From NCBI GenBank assembly GCA_028279885.1, contig JANQMX010000014.1:1-50985 (forward strand): a stretch of DNA of 50,985 nucleotides. The letters run 5' to 3'. Position 1 is the first letter of the stretch. Each line of letters begins with the position of its first letter. Origin of the DNA: Rhodovibrionaceae bacterium (GTDB taxonomy: Bacteria > Pseudomonadota > Alphaproteobacteria > Kiloniellales > DSM-21159). The notes under the pieces were generated by a model. The model was given only the letters and a program-made list of their open reading frames with translations, was not told where the DNA came from and searched no databases. Made by a program: the position numbers and the translations under genes. This document shows positions 33,186-41,651 of this stretch, piece after piece.

Positions 33186-33335
33186 AAGCTCGCATTTTTG
33201 TCCACGCCAACCCTGCCACGTCGCCCTACCTAAGAGACGTTCGGAGCATAAGACATGCCAGTGGCGAACTGTAGCGGTGACGCCGCGGTTGCGCGTCGAA
33301 GACGGCCGTCGCATCAGGACCAAGGAGCCGAAGCT

Positions 33336-34421
33336 TTGCGCAACTTCGTCGGCCAGCGGTTTGCCGCCATTACGTTGCTGCTCGCCATCACCATGGGGAT
33401 GCTCAACGCCGTCGGCGCACGCGCCGATCAAGCGCAGATCACCATGATCCTCGCAACGGGCGGAACGATTGCCGGCAAGCAAGCTGCTCCCGGTCAGCCC
33501 GGCTATGTATCGGGTGCGGACTCGGTCAAGAGTCTCATCGAGGCCGTTCCCGAGCTCAAGGATGTGGCCGACGTTGAGGGCAAACAGGTCTCGGACGTCG
33601 GCAGCCAGAACATGGATGCAAAGCTGTGGCTTGAGCTCCTGCGGGCCACGAGCGAGGAGCTGGCGCGGCCCGACGTCGACGCTGTGGTCATCGCCCACGG
33701 CACCGACACCCTGGAAGAGACCGCCTACTTCCTCAATCTGACGCTGAAGAGCGACAAGCCCGTGGTTGTGGTCGGCGCCGTGCGCCCGGCGACCGCGCTC
33801 AGCGCCGATGGCCCTATGAACATCTACAACGCCACGGTGGTGGCCACCTCCGCGGCGGCGCGCGGCCGCGGCGTGCTCGTGGTGATGAACGACGAGATCC
33901 ACTACGCCGCCGAGGTGACCAAAACCAATACCACCAACCCCGACACCATGAAGTCGCCGAACAGGGGGCGGGCCGGCGTCTGCGACACCGGCGAGTGCGT
34001 GTTCTTCTCACCCACCAGCAAGCGGCATACCACCGACAGCGCGTTCTCGATCGGCGACGAGGTTACAAGCCTGCCTTACGTCGCCATCGTCTATGCCCAC
34101 GCCGGCATGACGGCAGGGCCCATCAAAGGCGCGTTGGCCGAAGGCGCAAAGGGCATCGTGGTCGCCGGCGTGGGCGACGGCAACATGTCCGACGCGGCCC
34201 TGGATGCGCTCACCGCGGCTGCCAAGACCGGGGTGGTCGTGGTGCGCAGCTCACGGGTCGGCAGCGGCGTTGTCCGGCGCAACATCGAGGTCGACGACGA
34301 CACACGCGGCTTCGTCGCAGCCGAAGAGCTGAACCCGCAGAAGTCCCGCATCCTGCTTCAGCTCGCGCTGATGACGACCAACGAGGTTGGGACAATCCAG
34401 GACATGTTCCACGCCTATTGA
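33336..34421 (+). CDS. ansB: Periplasmic type II L-asparaginase
   Basis: This enzyme hydrolyses L-asparagine to aspartate and ammonia in the periplasm. The start is taken at a TTG that is 8 bases after AAGGAG and gives a good signal peptide (MRNFVGQRFAAITL to ARADQA); a reading from 33255 has no ribosome-binding site and a long hydrophilic lead. Catalytic motifs are ILATGGTIAG (Thr44) and AHGTDTLEETA (Thr123, Asp124). Also typical are AVRPATALSADGPMNI and the C-terminal region GVVRRNIEVDDD. The 361-residue length is normal for AnsB plus a leader. The gene stands alone. Confidence 0.92.
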   Translation: MRNFVGQRFAAITLLLAITMGMLNAVGARADQAQITMILATGGTIAGKQAAPGQPGYVSGADSVKSLIEAVPELKDVADVEGKQVSDVGSQNMDAKLWLELLRATSEELARPDVDAVVIAHGTDTLEETAYFLNLTLKSDKPVVVVGAVRPATALSADGPMNIYNATVVATSAAARGRGVLVVMNDEIHYAAEVTKTNTTNPDTMKSPNRGRAGVCDTGECVFFSPTSKRHTTDSAFSIGDEVTSLPYVAIVYAHAGMTAGPIKGALAEGAKGIVVAGVGDGNMSDAALDALTAAAKTGVVVVRSSRVGSGVVRRNIEVDDDTRGFVAAEELNPQKSRILLQLALMTTNEVGTIQDMFHAY

Positions 34422-34461
34422 GCTGCGTCACCCGCCGGAACGATGCCAGATGACGGAGAGA

Positions 34462-34491
34462 GCGGGCGGCTCGCCACCACAAGCCGCCCGC
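34462..34491. terminator. Bidirectional hairpin between convergent genes
   Basis: GCGGGCGGCT (34462-34471) and AGCCGCCCGC (34482-34491) form a perfect 10-bp stem with a 10-base loop between the asparaginase and DoxX stop codons. No T-run is present on either side, but the position between convergent genes suits a shared terminator. Confidence 0.55.
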
Positions 34492-34502
34492 GTTGACCTC
34501 CG

Positions 34503-35465
34503 CTATGTCTTCAAGGGACGCCCCAACACGGCCGAGACGGGCTTGCGCCAAAGATCGGCCAAGCGATAGGTGTTGCCGCCGCCGTAGACGAAGAGCACGC
34601 CGCTCGCCGCCAGGAAGGCGATCTCCCTCTTGATTGCGTTGAAGTTGTCCCAGGGGGTCATGTCGGCGCTCATCTTTCCTACGCAGTACCAAACCACCAT
34701 CGCGAAGGCGGCAGCGGCGGCAATGCGCGTCAGATGCCCAGAGGCCAGGACCACGCCGACGACGATCAGCAGAATGGGCAGATCGACGAAGGACTTGATG
34801 TGGTCGAAGCCGGCAAAGAAGCCACCCACCAGGAAGACGATCGCCACCGACAGACGCAGCAGCAGCGCATAGGCGTCCCAGTTGACGCTCTCCGGCGCGG
34901 CGCCCCGCTTCAATAACCGCTGGTCAAGCGAGTAGCGCCCCGAGCCCAGCGCGAAGAGGACGAAGCACATGCCGGAGAGGCCGATGTCCCGGATCTGCAC
35001 GAGCAGGGCAGGGGAGAAGTAGGAGGCCGTGTCGATGCTAGCACCCGGCGCTGTCACGACGGGCAGGGCGATGACGAAAGACCAGAGCAGGAAGGCGTAG
35101 ACAAAGCTCAGGGCCCGCACGAAGAGCCCGGCTAAGAGCGCAATGCCCGAGAACAGCTCGAAGGCCGAGAGCAGGATGAGAAAGACCAGCGGCGACAGCA
35201 GGGCTGTCGGATCGGCAAAGAGATACTGGTCGAAGAAGGCGTTGATGTAGCCGTTGTCCGCGGTATAGCGGGCGACCAGTGCATCGGCCCGTTCAGGGTC
35301 GATGGCACGGGACAGCTTCCACCAGCCGCCGGAGAGAAAGACCGCGCCGAGGCCGAGACGAAGGCCGAGGGCGATGCTATCGGCATCGGACGCGGTCACG
35401 CTACGCGTGGGTGTGCCGAACAGCTTGGCGTTGGTCAGCCCGCTGCGCAAAGAAGCGATGTTCAT
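34503..35465 (-). CDS. DoxX/DoxD-family membrane protein
   Basis: The 320-residue product has about eight membrane segments arranged as two DoxX-like halves (ALGLRLGLGAVFLSGGWWKL and LLLRLSVAIVFLVGGFFAGF). It resembles TQO small subunit DoxD, which in archaea is part of thiosulfate:quinone oxidoreductase; bacterial relatives are of less certain function. It is downstream of a Cys-rich exported protein gene (minus strand, 57-base gap). Confidence 0.85.
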   Translation of the reverse strand: MNIASLRSGLTNAKLFGTPTRSVTASDADSIALGLRLGLGAVFLSGGWWKLSRAIDPERADALVARYTADNGYINAFFDQYLFADPTALLSPLVFLILLSAFELFSGIALLAGLFVRALSFVYAFLLWSFVIALPVVTAPGASIDTASYFSPALLVQIRDIGLSGMCFVLFALGSGRYSLDQRLLKRGAAPESVNWDAYALLLRLSVAIVFLVGGFFAGFDHIKSFVDLPILLIVVGVVLASGHLTRIAAAAAFAMVVWYCVGKMSADMTPWDNFNAIKREIAFLAASGVLFVYGGGNTYRLADLWRKPVSAVLGRPLKT

Positions 35466-35522
35466 AGGGTATCTCCAAGATGATGTCGTGTTGGATGCGG
35501 GCCGCGTTGAGTGCGGCCGGGA

Positions 35523-35894
35523 TCACAACGACAGTCTTGGAGGGCCGAGCTCCGGTTTCAGGGCCGGGGTCTTCTGCCGCTCTTGCAGCAGCTCGTAGAT
35601 GATCGGTCGCGGCACGAGAGCCGGCGGAGGACCACCAGACACCAGAGCGCTAGGACAGGCGCCGCCGCTGCAGGCCTGCCGGCTTTGCTCTTCGTCGTCG
35701 GGGCAACCTGGGCAGCTGGCGCTCCCACCCGTCGAGACCTCCATCTGGACCTCGCTGCCGTATCCCGCATCGACGAGCTGAGCATCGCTCCCGGTCGGGC
35801 CGAACGCCACAACCATCAAGGCAAGGGCCAAAGCGGCCGCGAAGTGAAGACCTCTATCCAGCATGTGCCGCTCAAATCGGAGAATGGCACGCAT
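35523..35894 (-). CDS. Exported Cys-rich protein of unknown function
   Basis: The 123-residue product has a signal peptide (about residues 14-38, ending GSDAQL) and a short mature part with cysteines in SASCPGCPDD and QACSGGACPS, followed by a Pro-rich tail. CxxC plus CxxxxC spacing suggests metal or disulfide chemistry. It precedes the DoxX gene on the same strand. A start 10 codons later is possible. Family not recognised with confidence. Confidence 0.55.
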   Translation of the reverse strand: MRAILRFERHMLDRGLHFAAALALALMVVAFGPTGSDAQLVDAGYGSEVQMEVSTGGSASCPGCPDDEEQSRQACSGGACPSALVSGGPPPALVPRPIIYELLQERQKTPALKPELGPPRLSL

Positions 35895-36043
35895 TTGAAA
35901 AGTAACGCCTTTTCACGCTCTTGCGAGGACCAGCACACAGGCACCGCGCGGATCCTCAACCGACTTTTCATAACACCGATGGTGCGATGGGAACCGTCTC
36001 CGCTACCTATGACCCAGGCCCCATCACACCGGGTAGGAGAGCA

Positions 36044-36442
36044 TCAATCGTCCTGAATGCGGCTTGCAATCACACGAACTTCGACAAGCGCCCCGACGCG
36101 CCTCAAGCCGGCAACCTCGACGGCCGTCCAAGCCGGATAGGGCTCCGTCAGGTGGGCGAGGCGCACCTTGTCGAACAGCTCGAAATGGTCGCGCAAACCG
36201 ACATGGTAGCTGGTCATCTCAACCATCGCGCCGAAAGTGAGGCCGGCTTCCGATAGAACCAGCCCGATCTTCTCGAAGACGTTGCGAAACTGAACCTCCG
36301 GGTCCGCCGGCATCTCACCCTGCGGATCGCTTCCGGTCACGCCGGTCAGGAAGAGGTGGTCGCCGGACAGCAGACCGGGAGACATCTTCGCCTGTTCAGC
36401 CGCCGCCCGGAAAGCCGGTGGCACGATCGCGCGCTTGCTCAT
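36044..36442 (-). CDS. RidA-family protein
   Basis: The 132-residue trimeric enamine/imine deaminase fold protein has the typical GDHLFLTGVTG, EVQFRNVFEKIGLVLSEAGL and YPAWTAVEVAGLRRVGALVEVRVIA, including the Arg and Glu that line the active site. The start MSKRAIVPPAFRAA is taken by family length; an upstream ATG would add 32 residues. Genuine RidA hydrolyses reactive 2-aminoacrylate; this member may be a RidA subfamily variant. Confidence 0.86.
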   Translation of the reverse strand: MSKRAIVPPAFRAAAEQAKMSPGLLSGDHLFLTGVTGSDPQGEMPADPEVQFRNVFEKIGLVLSEAGLTFGAMVEMTSYHVGLRDHFELFDKVRLAHLTEPYPAWTAVEVAGLRRVGALVEVRVIASRIQDD

Positions 36443-36564
36443 GGATTTGTCCTGCAAAAGAAGCCGCCGCGTGTTTTTCACCAACAGCGTGGCGCCGCTC
36501 AACGCTCGTTTGGTCTGCGCAGAACTGCGTTGACGCATCGGCTGCGTCGGCCACGCCAGCAGGC

Positions 36565-36591
36565 GCCCAAAGGGACGAGGTGCCTTTGGGC
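36565..36591 (-). terminator. Candidate terminator after the BLUF gene
   Basis: GCCCAAAGG (36565-36573) and CCTTTGGGC (36583-36591) form a perfect 9-bp stem with a 9-base loop 36 bases downstream of the BLUF gene stop. There is no T-run, so it is a candidate only. Confidence 0.45.
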
Positions 36592-36626
36592 TCCCTCAGG
36601 ATAACTCAATGGGATTGCAAAGCGCT

Positions 36627-37658
36627 CTAATGGCGCGTGGGCGGCGCTGTCCTGAACAGCTTCGGCAAGGCGTTGGCGGAACAGCAGCAGGCATCGAAGC
36701 CCGTTCTCTGGGCGATGCCGGGTGTCGAGAGACCGAATCTGCCGCAACTCACCACCCTGCAGTCGGAGGCCAATTGGCTGCGCGCCGCGATGACCGTATC
36801 GCGCAGGCGTTCCGCCCAATGATCCCGCGAGAAGACGCCGCTGGTGACAAGCGCCAGCCCGCCATAGTCGGCGCGTGCGATCTCTCGACAGAGAGCTTTG
36901 TCGGATGCCGGAAACTCCAGCGTCACATTGCACCCGTCACTGGCCAACCTTTCGGCCGCCAGCGAGGCACCAATCAGATGCGTTTCACCCGGCATTGTGG
37001 CGACAAGCAGCGGGCGCGCCGCCACGTTGGGCAATCTGATCAGGTCGCCCTGTCGCCATTTGCGAAACGCCGTCAGCAACTGCGACAGGCCAAGCGCGAT
37101 ATCGAGGTCCGTACAAAGATCCTGTCGCCACATCCGGCCATAGGCCCGCATGACAGAGTCGCAGAGCGCGATTTCCTCACAAAGCGCATGCTCCTTCTCG
37201 GCGAACAGAGTGAGCAGCAAGCTGTCACGGCCCTCGCAGAGCTCTGCCGCGATACCGTGAAGGACCACCTCATCCTCTTCCGACGGCGCACTGGGCGACA
37301 GCCCGTGCAGCCCCTGCTCGAACGGGGCGCGCTTGCGGAACAAATGCATGTTCCAATCGGCGAATAGCCGCGCGTTGGTCAGGCCGGATTCAATCATCTG
37401 AATGTCGGTATGACGGCCGTCATGGCCGATATCGTCATACAGGATTTCAAGGGATTGGCAGGGGCCTTCCAGCCACTGCAGGAACCGCCCGCCTTCATAG
37501 AAGATCGCCCCGGTCACGCCCATGTGCCGGTTTCGTCGCTGAGCCCGGGTGACGAGTTCCCCGAGTTCGGGCAGCTCGAAGTCGTGCGTGGCTTGGCTGC
37601 TGTATAGCAACATCGCCAAAGGCTCGTCGTGCGGCTGGTGTGTTTGCGTCAGGGTCAC
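36627..37658 (-). CDS. BLUF photoreceptor with B12-binding-like domain (AppA-like)
   Basis: The 343-residue product has an N-terminal FAD-binding blue-light BLUF domain (about 14-110) and a C-terminal Rossmann domain of the B12-binding/SCHIC type (about 205-330). BLUF key residues match AppA in spacing: Tyr19, Asn43, Gln61, Trp102 and Met104 here against 21, 45, 63, 104 and 106. The second domain keeps the His of the cobalamin motif in PGETHLIG (Glu225, His227, Gly230), used for heme in AppA's SCHIC domain. Cys-rich DACCCSAN near the end also recalls AppA. The GTG start follows AGGAG. A cobalamin riboswitch lies upstream. Confidence 0.9.
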   Translation of the reverse strand: MTLTQTHQPHDEPLAMLLYSSQATHDFELPELGELVTRAQRRNRHMGVTGAIFYEGGRFLQWLEGPCQSLEILYDDIGHDGRHTDIQMIESGLTNARLFADWNMHLFRKRAPFEQGLHGLSPSAPSEEDEVVLHGIAAELCEGRDSLLLTLFAEKEHALCEEIALCDSVMRAYGRMWRQDLCTDLDIALGLSQLLTAFRKWRQGDLIRLPNVAARPLLVATMPGETHLIGASLAAERLASDGCNVTLEFPASDKALCREIARADYGGLALVTSGVFSRDHWAERLRDTVIAARSQLASDCRVVSCGRFGLSTPGIAQRTGFDACCCSANALPKLFRTAPPTRH

Positions 37659-37785
37659 CGAATGTCTCCTGCCGTGGCTCAGGCTGGACGCAATCCGGAA
37701 GCAAGCAACGGGTACTGCGCGACAAAAAGCGACGTCCCGCTGATCGCTCCACCAACGCGCCCCGCGCCGGAGGGTCTATCACGGT

Positions 37786-37982
37786 CGTGGCAGGTCTCCT
37801 GGCTCGCGAGTCATCGGTTTCGCCACGGTCTTCCCGGAAAGGCAGCCCAGTCTGCGGGCATCCCGCTTCCAGTGACGCTGTGTGGGCGAAGCCTCTCCGC
37901 TTACAGTCGCGGGGGCGGCGCCGGTCTCTCACCGGCTTCCCTCTTGCTTCAATCGCTCGAAAGCGATCTCACCACAACGTGG
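37786..37982 (-). ncRNA. Cobalamin riboswitch
   Basis: On the minus strand the element shows the conserved landmarks in order: GGGAAGCCGGTGAGAGACCGG (the first part of the P3-P5 core), GCCGCCCCCGCGACTGTAAG (the B12 box region), GTCACTGG, a GGGAAGACC segment, and the 3' AGCCAGGAGACCTGCC (complement of 37789-37804). Spacing is normal for the class. It is 127 bases upstream of the BLUF/B12-binding gene with no other gene between. A short hairpin AGCGA/TCGCT followed by T5 (complement of 37724-37748) could be its expression platform. Confidence 0.93.
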
Positions 37983-38048
37983 GTAGTCTATGGCTTGGCC
38001 GTTCTGCTGTAAACGGGGGATGACAGGGAATAGTCACCGCCTCCTGTC

Positions 38049-38243
38049 ATGCGACCGCTCGCGCACAACGACTGGGTTCGCTTCCTTCAGCTCAGGGCAC
38101 TAGAGCTGCGGCCGGGCGGCTACTTGCTCGTATCCACGCTCAGATCCGTCCCGGATCCCAAGGAAGCAAACGGGGCAGCCGCATCGGGACGCGGCATCTA
38201 TCGCGCCATCCTGGCACGTACAAGTTCGAGCTCTGGCTCCTGA
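38049..38243 (+). pseudogene. Methyltransferase fragment
   Basis: The 64-residue frame contains DWVRFLQLRALELRPGG and YLLVSTLRSVPDP, typical of the post-motif-III region of SAM-dependent carboxyl methyltransferases. The SAM-binding N-terminal part and the C-terminus are missing. It is read as a remnant; a short expressed protein cannot be excluded. Confidence 0.45.
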
Positions 38244-38316
38244 CCGTCATCTTGCGCAAACGGTGATGCACGGTTGGCGGGAACGTCAGTTGCAACTGCA
38301 GCAGTTAGGGCTGCCC

Positions 38317-39093
38317 TCAAAGAAGGCCGAAGGTGTTGTTCAGGATTCGCTCCATATGGTCCAAGGAGACGATGTCCGGATCGGCCAGCGGCCGCTCGTG
38401 GACAGCCAGCGCGACCATGGTGGCGATGAAGGCCAGCGAAAAGACAGAAAGCGCCGCGGCGAGCGGTTTCGGCTTATCGATATGGCAAAGCGTCAAAGCG
38501 ACCTGGGTGAGGATGCCCAGCAAGAGGACGGCGCTCCACTTGAGCGGATCGCTATGCGTATCGGCGATGTGACGTCGGCTCGTGCGGGCTTCCCAAATGC
38601 GCTCATAGGCGGCCAGCATCGCCCCTTCCGCAACGCCGCTGCGCGCATCGTCTGGCGGCAGGCTTAGGATTTCTCTTGCCACCAACTCAAGCGCCTCATC
38701 AGCGACGGTCGACCTCGCTTGGCCATCCTTGGTCAGCTCCAGATCCAGCGTCGCGTCGACGTACTGTCGTGCGGCCGACACGATAGGGGCACCGGTCTCG
38801 TCCAGGGCTCGTGCGATCTGCACGATGCTCTGAACGTTGGCGACCTCTTTCTCCAGGCTGTGATTGCTCTCTTGCACGCGCTGCCAGATGTCATTCCCCA
38901 GAAAGGCCGCGAACACGGCGAAGAGGATACCCACCGACACGAAGTAGGGCGCCACCACATCCCGGAACTGCTGAAGAGGCGCGGCGAGGGGACCATGCTG
39001 CGTGATCCCATACAAAACCACCGCCGAAAGGACGGGTATGAAACACAGCCAGGCAACCAGAGCGAATAGGCTTAAATTGAGAATAGTCTCCAT
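38317..39093 (-). CDS. DUF4239-like membrane protein (copy 1)
   Basis: The 258-residue product has membrane helices near residues 8-28, 47-66, 185-203 and 214-232. The soluble middle part has HSLEKEVANVQSIVQIARAL and ARQYVDATL; this layout matches DUF4239 (bestrophin-like) proteins. Function unknown. A near-identical paralogue lies directly upstream (39186-39962). The start METILNLS is preferred over one 14 codons earlier. Confidence 0.8.
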   Translation of the reverse strand: METILNLSLFALVAWLCFIPVLSAVVLYGITQHGPLAAPLQQFRDVVAPYFVSVGILFAVFAAFLGNDIWQRVQESNHSLEKEVANVQSIVQIARALDETGAPIVSAARQYVDATLDLELTKDGQARSTVADEALELVAREILSLPPDDARSGVAEGAMLAAYERIWEARTSRRHIADTHSDPLKWSAVLLLGILTQVALTLCHIDKPKPLAAALSVFSLAFIATMVALAVHERPLADPDIVSLDHMERILNNTFGLL

Positions 39094-39185
39094 CGTGAGC
39101 TCCCCACATCGAGCCAATCTTCTAGTTGATCCCAATGAGAGGCTGGATTGGCAGGGGAATGCAAACGCGCCTTAGAACACGGTCG

Positions 39186-39962
39186 TCACTGAAGACCGAC
39201 GGCCTCACTGAGGATCCGCTCCATATGCTCCAAAGAAACGAGGTCCGGGTCGGACAGCGGCCGCTCGTGGGTCCCAAGAGCGACCATTGTGGCAATGAAG
39301 GCTAGCGAAAAGACAAACAGCGCCGCGGCGAGCGGTTTCGGCTTATCGATATGGCAAAGCGTCAAAGCGACCTGGGTCAGGATGCCCAAAAAGAGGACGG
39401 CGACCCATTTGAGCGGGTCGCTATGCGTGTCGGCGATGTGGCGTCGGGTCGTGCGCGCCTCCCACACGCGTTCATAGGCGGCAAGCATCGCACCTTGCGC
39501 AACGCCGCTGCGTGCATCGTCTTGCGGCAGGTTTAGGATCTCCTGTGCCACGGCCTCGAGCGCCGAATCCGAGACGGTGGATCTCGCCTGGCCGTCCTCC
39601 GACAGTTCCAGATCCAGCGTCGCATCGACGTATTGTCGAGCAGCCGACAAGACGGGCGCGCCGTTCTCGCCAAGGGAGCGTGCGATCTGCACGATGCTCT
39701 GAACGTTGGCGACCTCTTTCTCCAGGCTATGATTGATCTCTTGGACGCGCAGCCAGATGTCATTTCCCAGAAAGGCCGCGAAAACCGCGAAGAGTATGCC
39801 CACCGACACGAAGTAGGGCGCTACCACATCACGAAACTGCTGAAAAAAGCCCGCCAAGGGCCCATGCTGTGTGATCACATACAAGATCACCGCCGAAGCG
39901 GCGGGTATGAAACACAGCCAGGCAACGAGAGCGAAAAGGTCTAGATCGAGAATGCTCTCCAT
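39186..39962 (-). CDS. DUF4239-like membrane protein (copy 2)
   Basis: The 258-residue product is collinear with the downstream paralogue and nearly identical through NHSLEKEVANVQSIVQIAR, ERVWEARTTRRHIADTHSDP and CHIDKPKPLAAAL. Differences cluster at both ends and in the segment around residues 90-130. The pair arose by tandem duplication and is probably one transcription unit with a 92-base gap. Confidence 0.8.
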   Translation of the reverse strand: MESILDLDLFALVAWLCFIPAASAVILYVITQHGPLAGFFQQFRDVVAPYFVSVGILFAVFAAFLGNDIWLRVQEINHSLEKEVANVQSIVQIARSLGENGAPVLSAARQYVDATLDLELSEDGQARSTVSDSALEAVAQEILNLPQDDARSGVAQGAMLAAYERVWEARTTRRHIADTHSDPLKWVAVLFLGILTQVALTLCHIDKPKPLAAALFVFSLAFIATMVALGTHERPLSDPDLVSLEHMERILSEAVGLQ

Positions 39963-40067
39963 TGTGAGGTCTCCGCCGATCGAGCTGATCTCATCATTGG
40001 CCCCAATGAAAATCCGGTTTGGCGGTGCAATGCAATCACCGCCAGCAGGGATTAGCTGGCCGAGGGA

Positions 40068-40580
40068 ATGCCAAACAGCAGGACGGCCAGGCAGAACAGC
40101 GCTGCCCGATCAGATATGACCTACGCGGAGTTTCTCGCCGGCATGGCCTTCAACAATGCGAGCCTCGGGTTCGTGCACGCGATGTCGCACCAGGTCGGGG
40201 GCATGTACCACAGCCTCGCTCACGGCGTGATCAACTCGGTCCTCATGCCGCACGTCATCGCCTGGAACGCCGCGGTCGCCGGGGAGCGCTATGCGGAGAT
40301 CGCGGAGCATATGGGCATCGAACGACAAGGCCGCTCTACGGAAGACGCAGTCCAGGACCTGATCGACAAGGTGTTGGCCTTCAACCGGGCGATGCACATT
40401 CCCGCCAGTCTTGGCGAGATGGGCGTCAAAGACGAAGACGTCGCTCAGCTCGCGGACTATGCGCTCGCCGACCCTTGCGCCGCCACCAATCCACGACCGG
40501 CGACGGTTGCTGAGATGCAAGGGCTCTTTCGCCGGGCCATCAGCGGCGATGGGATTCCACAACACAGCGCCGCCGCCTAA
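40068..40580 (+). pseudogene. Truncated iron-containing alcohol dehydrogenase
   Basis: Only the C-terminal half (about 150 residues) of a group III iron alcohol dehydrogenase remains: MTYAEFLAGMAFNNASLG, GFVHAMSHQVGG with metal-binding His residues, and SLAHGVINSVLMPHV. The NAD-binding N-terminal ~230 residues are absent; in their place are ~16 codons with no family resemblance. A perfect terminator follows, so the 3' end is intact. Confidence 0.75.
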
Positions 40581-40586
40581 AGCGAA

Positions 40587-40615
40587 GCCCGGCGGCACTG
40601 GCCGCCGGGCTGCTT
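40587..40615 (+). terminator. Strong intrinsic terminator
   Basis: GCCCGGCGGC (40587-40596) and GCCGCCGGGC (40601-40610) make a perfect 10-bp GC-rich stem with loop ACTG, followed by TGCTTTT. It is just after the truncated alcohol dehydrogenase. Confidence 0.85.
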
Positions 40616-40737
40616 TTGAACAAGCTGTTGCGTGGGGCGGCTCCAACTTTGTCATGTCGCTTGCTTGAGTGCCGCAGCGCCTCTGTGCAATAGCGGGATT
40701 GCCAACGCGAACGATCGCAACCACCGGCCAGCCCGCC

Positions 40738-41574
40738 ATGCAAGACACAGCCAGACTCGCTTTGCTTTCCGCTTTCGAGCCCGAGTGGCACATATTGCGG
40801 GACCGCTTGGAAGACCCCCGGCATTACGAGTTTGCCAAGAAGCCGTTTGTCACCGGCACCTTGGCGGGAAAGCCGGTTGTCGCGTTTCTCTCCGGCACGT
40901 CGATGGTCAATGCCGTGATGACGACGCAACTCGCCATCGATCACTTCAAGGTCGAAGGCATCATCGTCTCCGGCGTGGCCGGTGGCGCGGACCCGGCGCA
41001 TGGGATCGGCGACATCATCGTGCCTGAGCGCTGGGGCCAGTACCTGGAAATGGTCTTCGCCCGCAAAACGAAAAAGGGCTATAAGCTCCCTCCGTTTCTG
41101 ACGTCCGATTTCCCCAACTTGGGAATGATCTTCACCCTCAAGGCCGGCACCTTCGAAGAGCTCGCGGGGGTGGGTAAGAGCCGGTTCTGGTTCCCGGCAG
41201 ATCCGCGCTACCTGGCCGCGGCGAGGCGAGTCGCCGAAAAGGTGACGCTGACCAACAGCGATCATCAGGGACGTGTCTTGAACAGGATGCCGAAGATGCA
41301 CGTCGGAGGTGCCGGCGTCTCAGGCACCGCCTTCGTCGACAACGTTGCGGTGCGCAAGTGGGCGCACCGCGCCTTCGGCGCCATGTCGCTCGACATGGAG
41401 ACCGCGGCGATCGCTCAGGTCGCCGATGCGAATGGCGTCCCTTTCGTGGCCTTTCGCGCCTTGTCCGATCTAGCCGGAGCCGAATCCGGAGAGAACCAGT
41501 TCGAGATCTTCATGGGCTTCGCGGCGACCAATATCGCCGACGTGGTCACCGCTCTCGTGAAAGAACTGGCCTAG
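40738..41574 (+). CDS. Nucleoside phosphorylase / MTA-SAH nucleosidase-like protein
   Basis: The 278-residue product has the phosphorylase superfamily-I features FLSGTSMVNAVMTTQLAID, IVSGVAGGADPAHGIGDIIVP and the late SLDMETAAIAQVADANGVPFVAFRALSD, where Glu of DMETAA and the following Asp bind the ribose and base. It is longer than E. coli MTA/SAH nucleosidase, with an inserted segment around KKGYKLPPFLTSDFP. Start MQDTARLALL chosen; a GTG 23 codons upstream is possible. Substrate unresolved. Confidence 0.82.
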   Translation: MQDTARLALLSAFEPEWHILRDRLEDPRHYEFAKKPFVTGTLAGKPVVAFLSGTSMVNAVMTTQLAIDHFKVEGIIVSGVAGGADPAHGIGDIIVPERWGQYLEMVFARKTKKGYKLPPFLTSDFPNLGMIFTLKAGTFEELAGVGKSRFWFPADPRYLAAARRVAEKVTLTNSDHQGRVLNRMPKMHVGGAGVSGTAFVDNVAVRKWAHRAFGAMSLDMETAAIAQVADANGVPFVAFRALSDLAGAESGENQFEIFMGFAATNIADVVTALVKELA

Positions 41575-41651
41575 AGCCATCCTGAGTTAGATGGCGTTGG
41601 GCGTCCGCGACATGGCGCAGGGCGCTAAACTCCCGTAAGATCGAAACCAAC

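Noticed and set aside
32607-33902. 431-codon open frame on the minus strand
   Set aside because: It is antisense to the SnoaL-like and asparaginase genes and its translation shows no family features.
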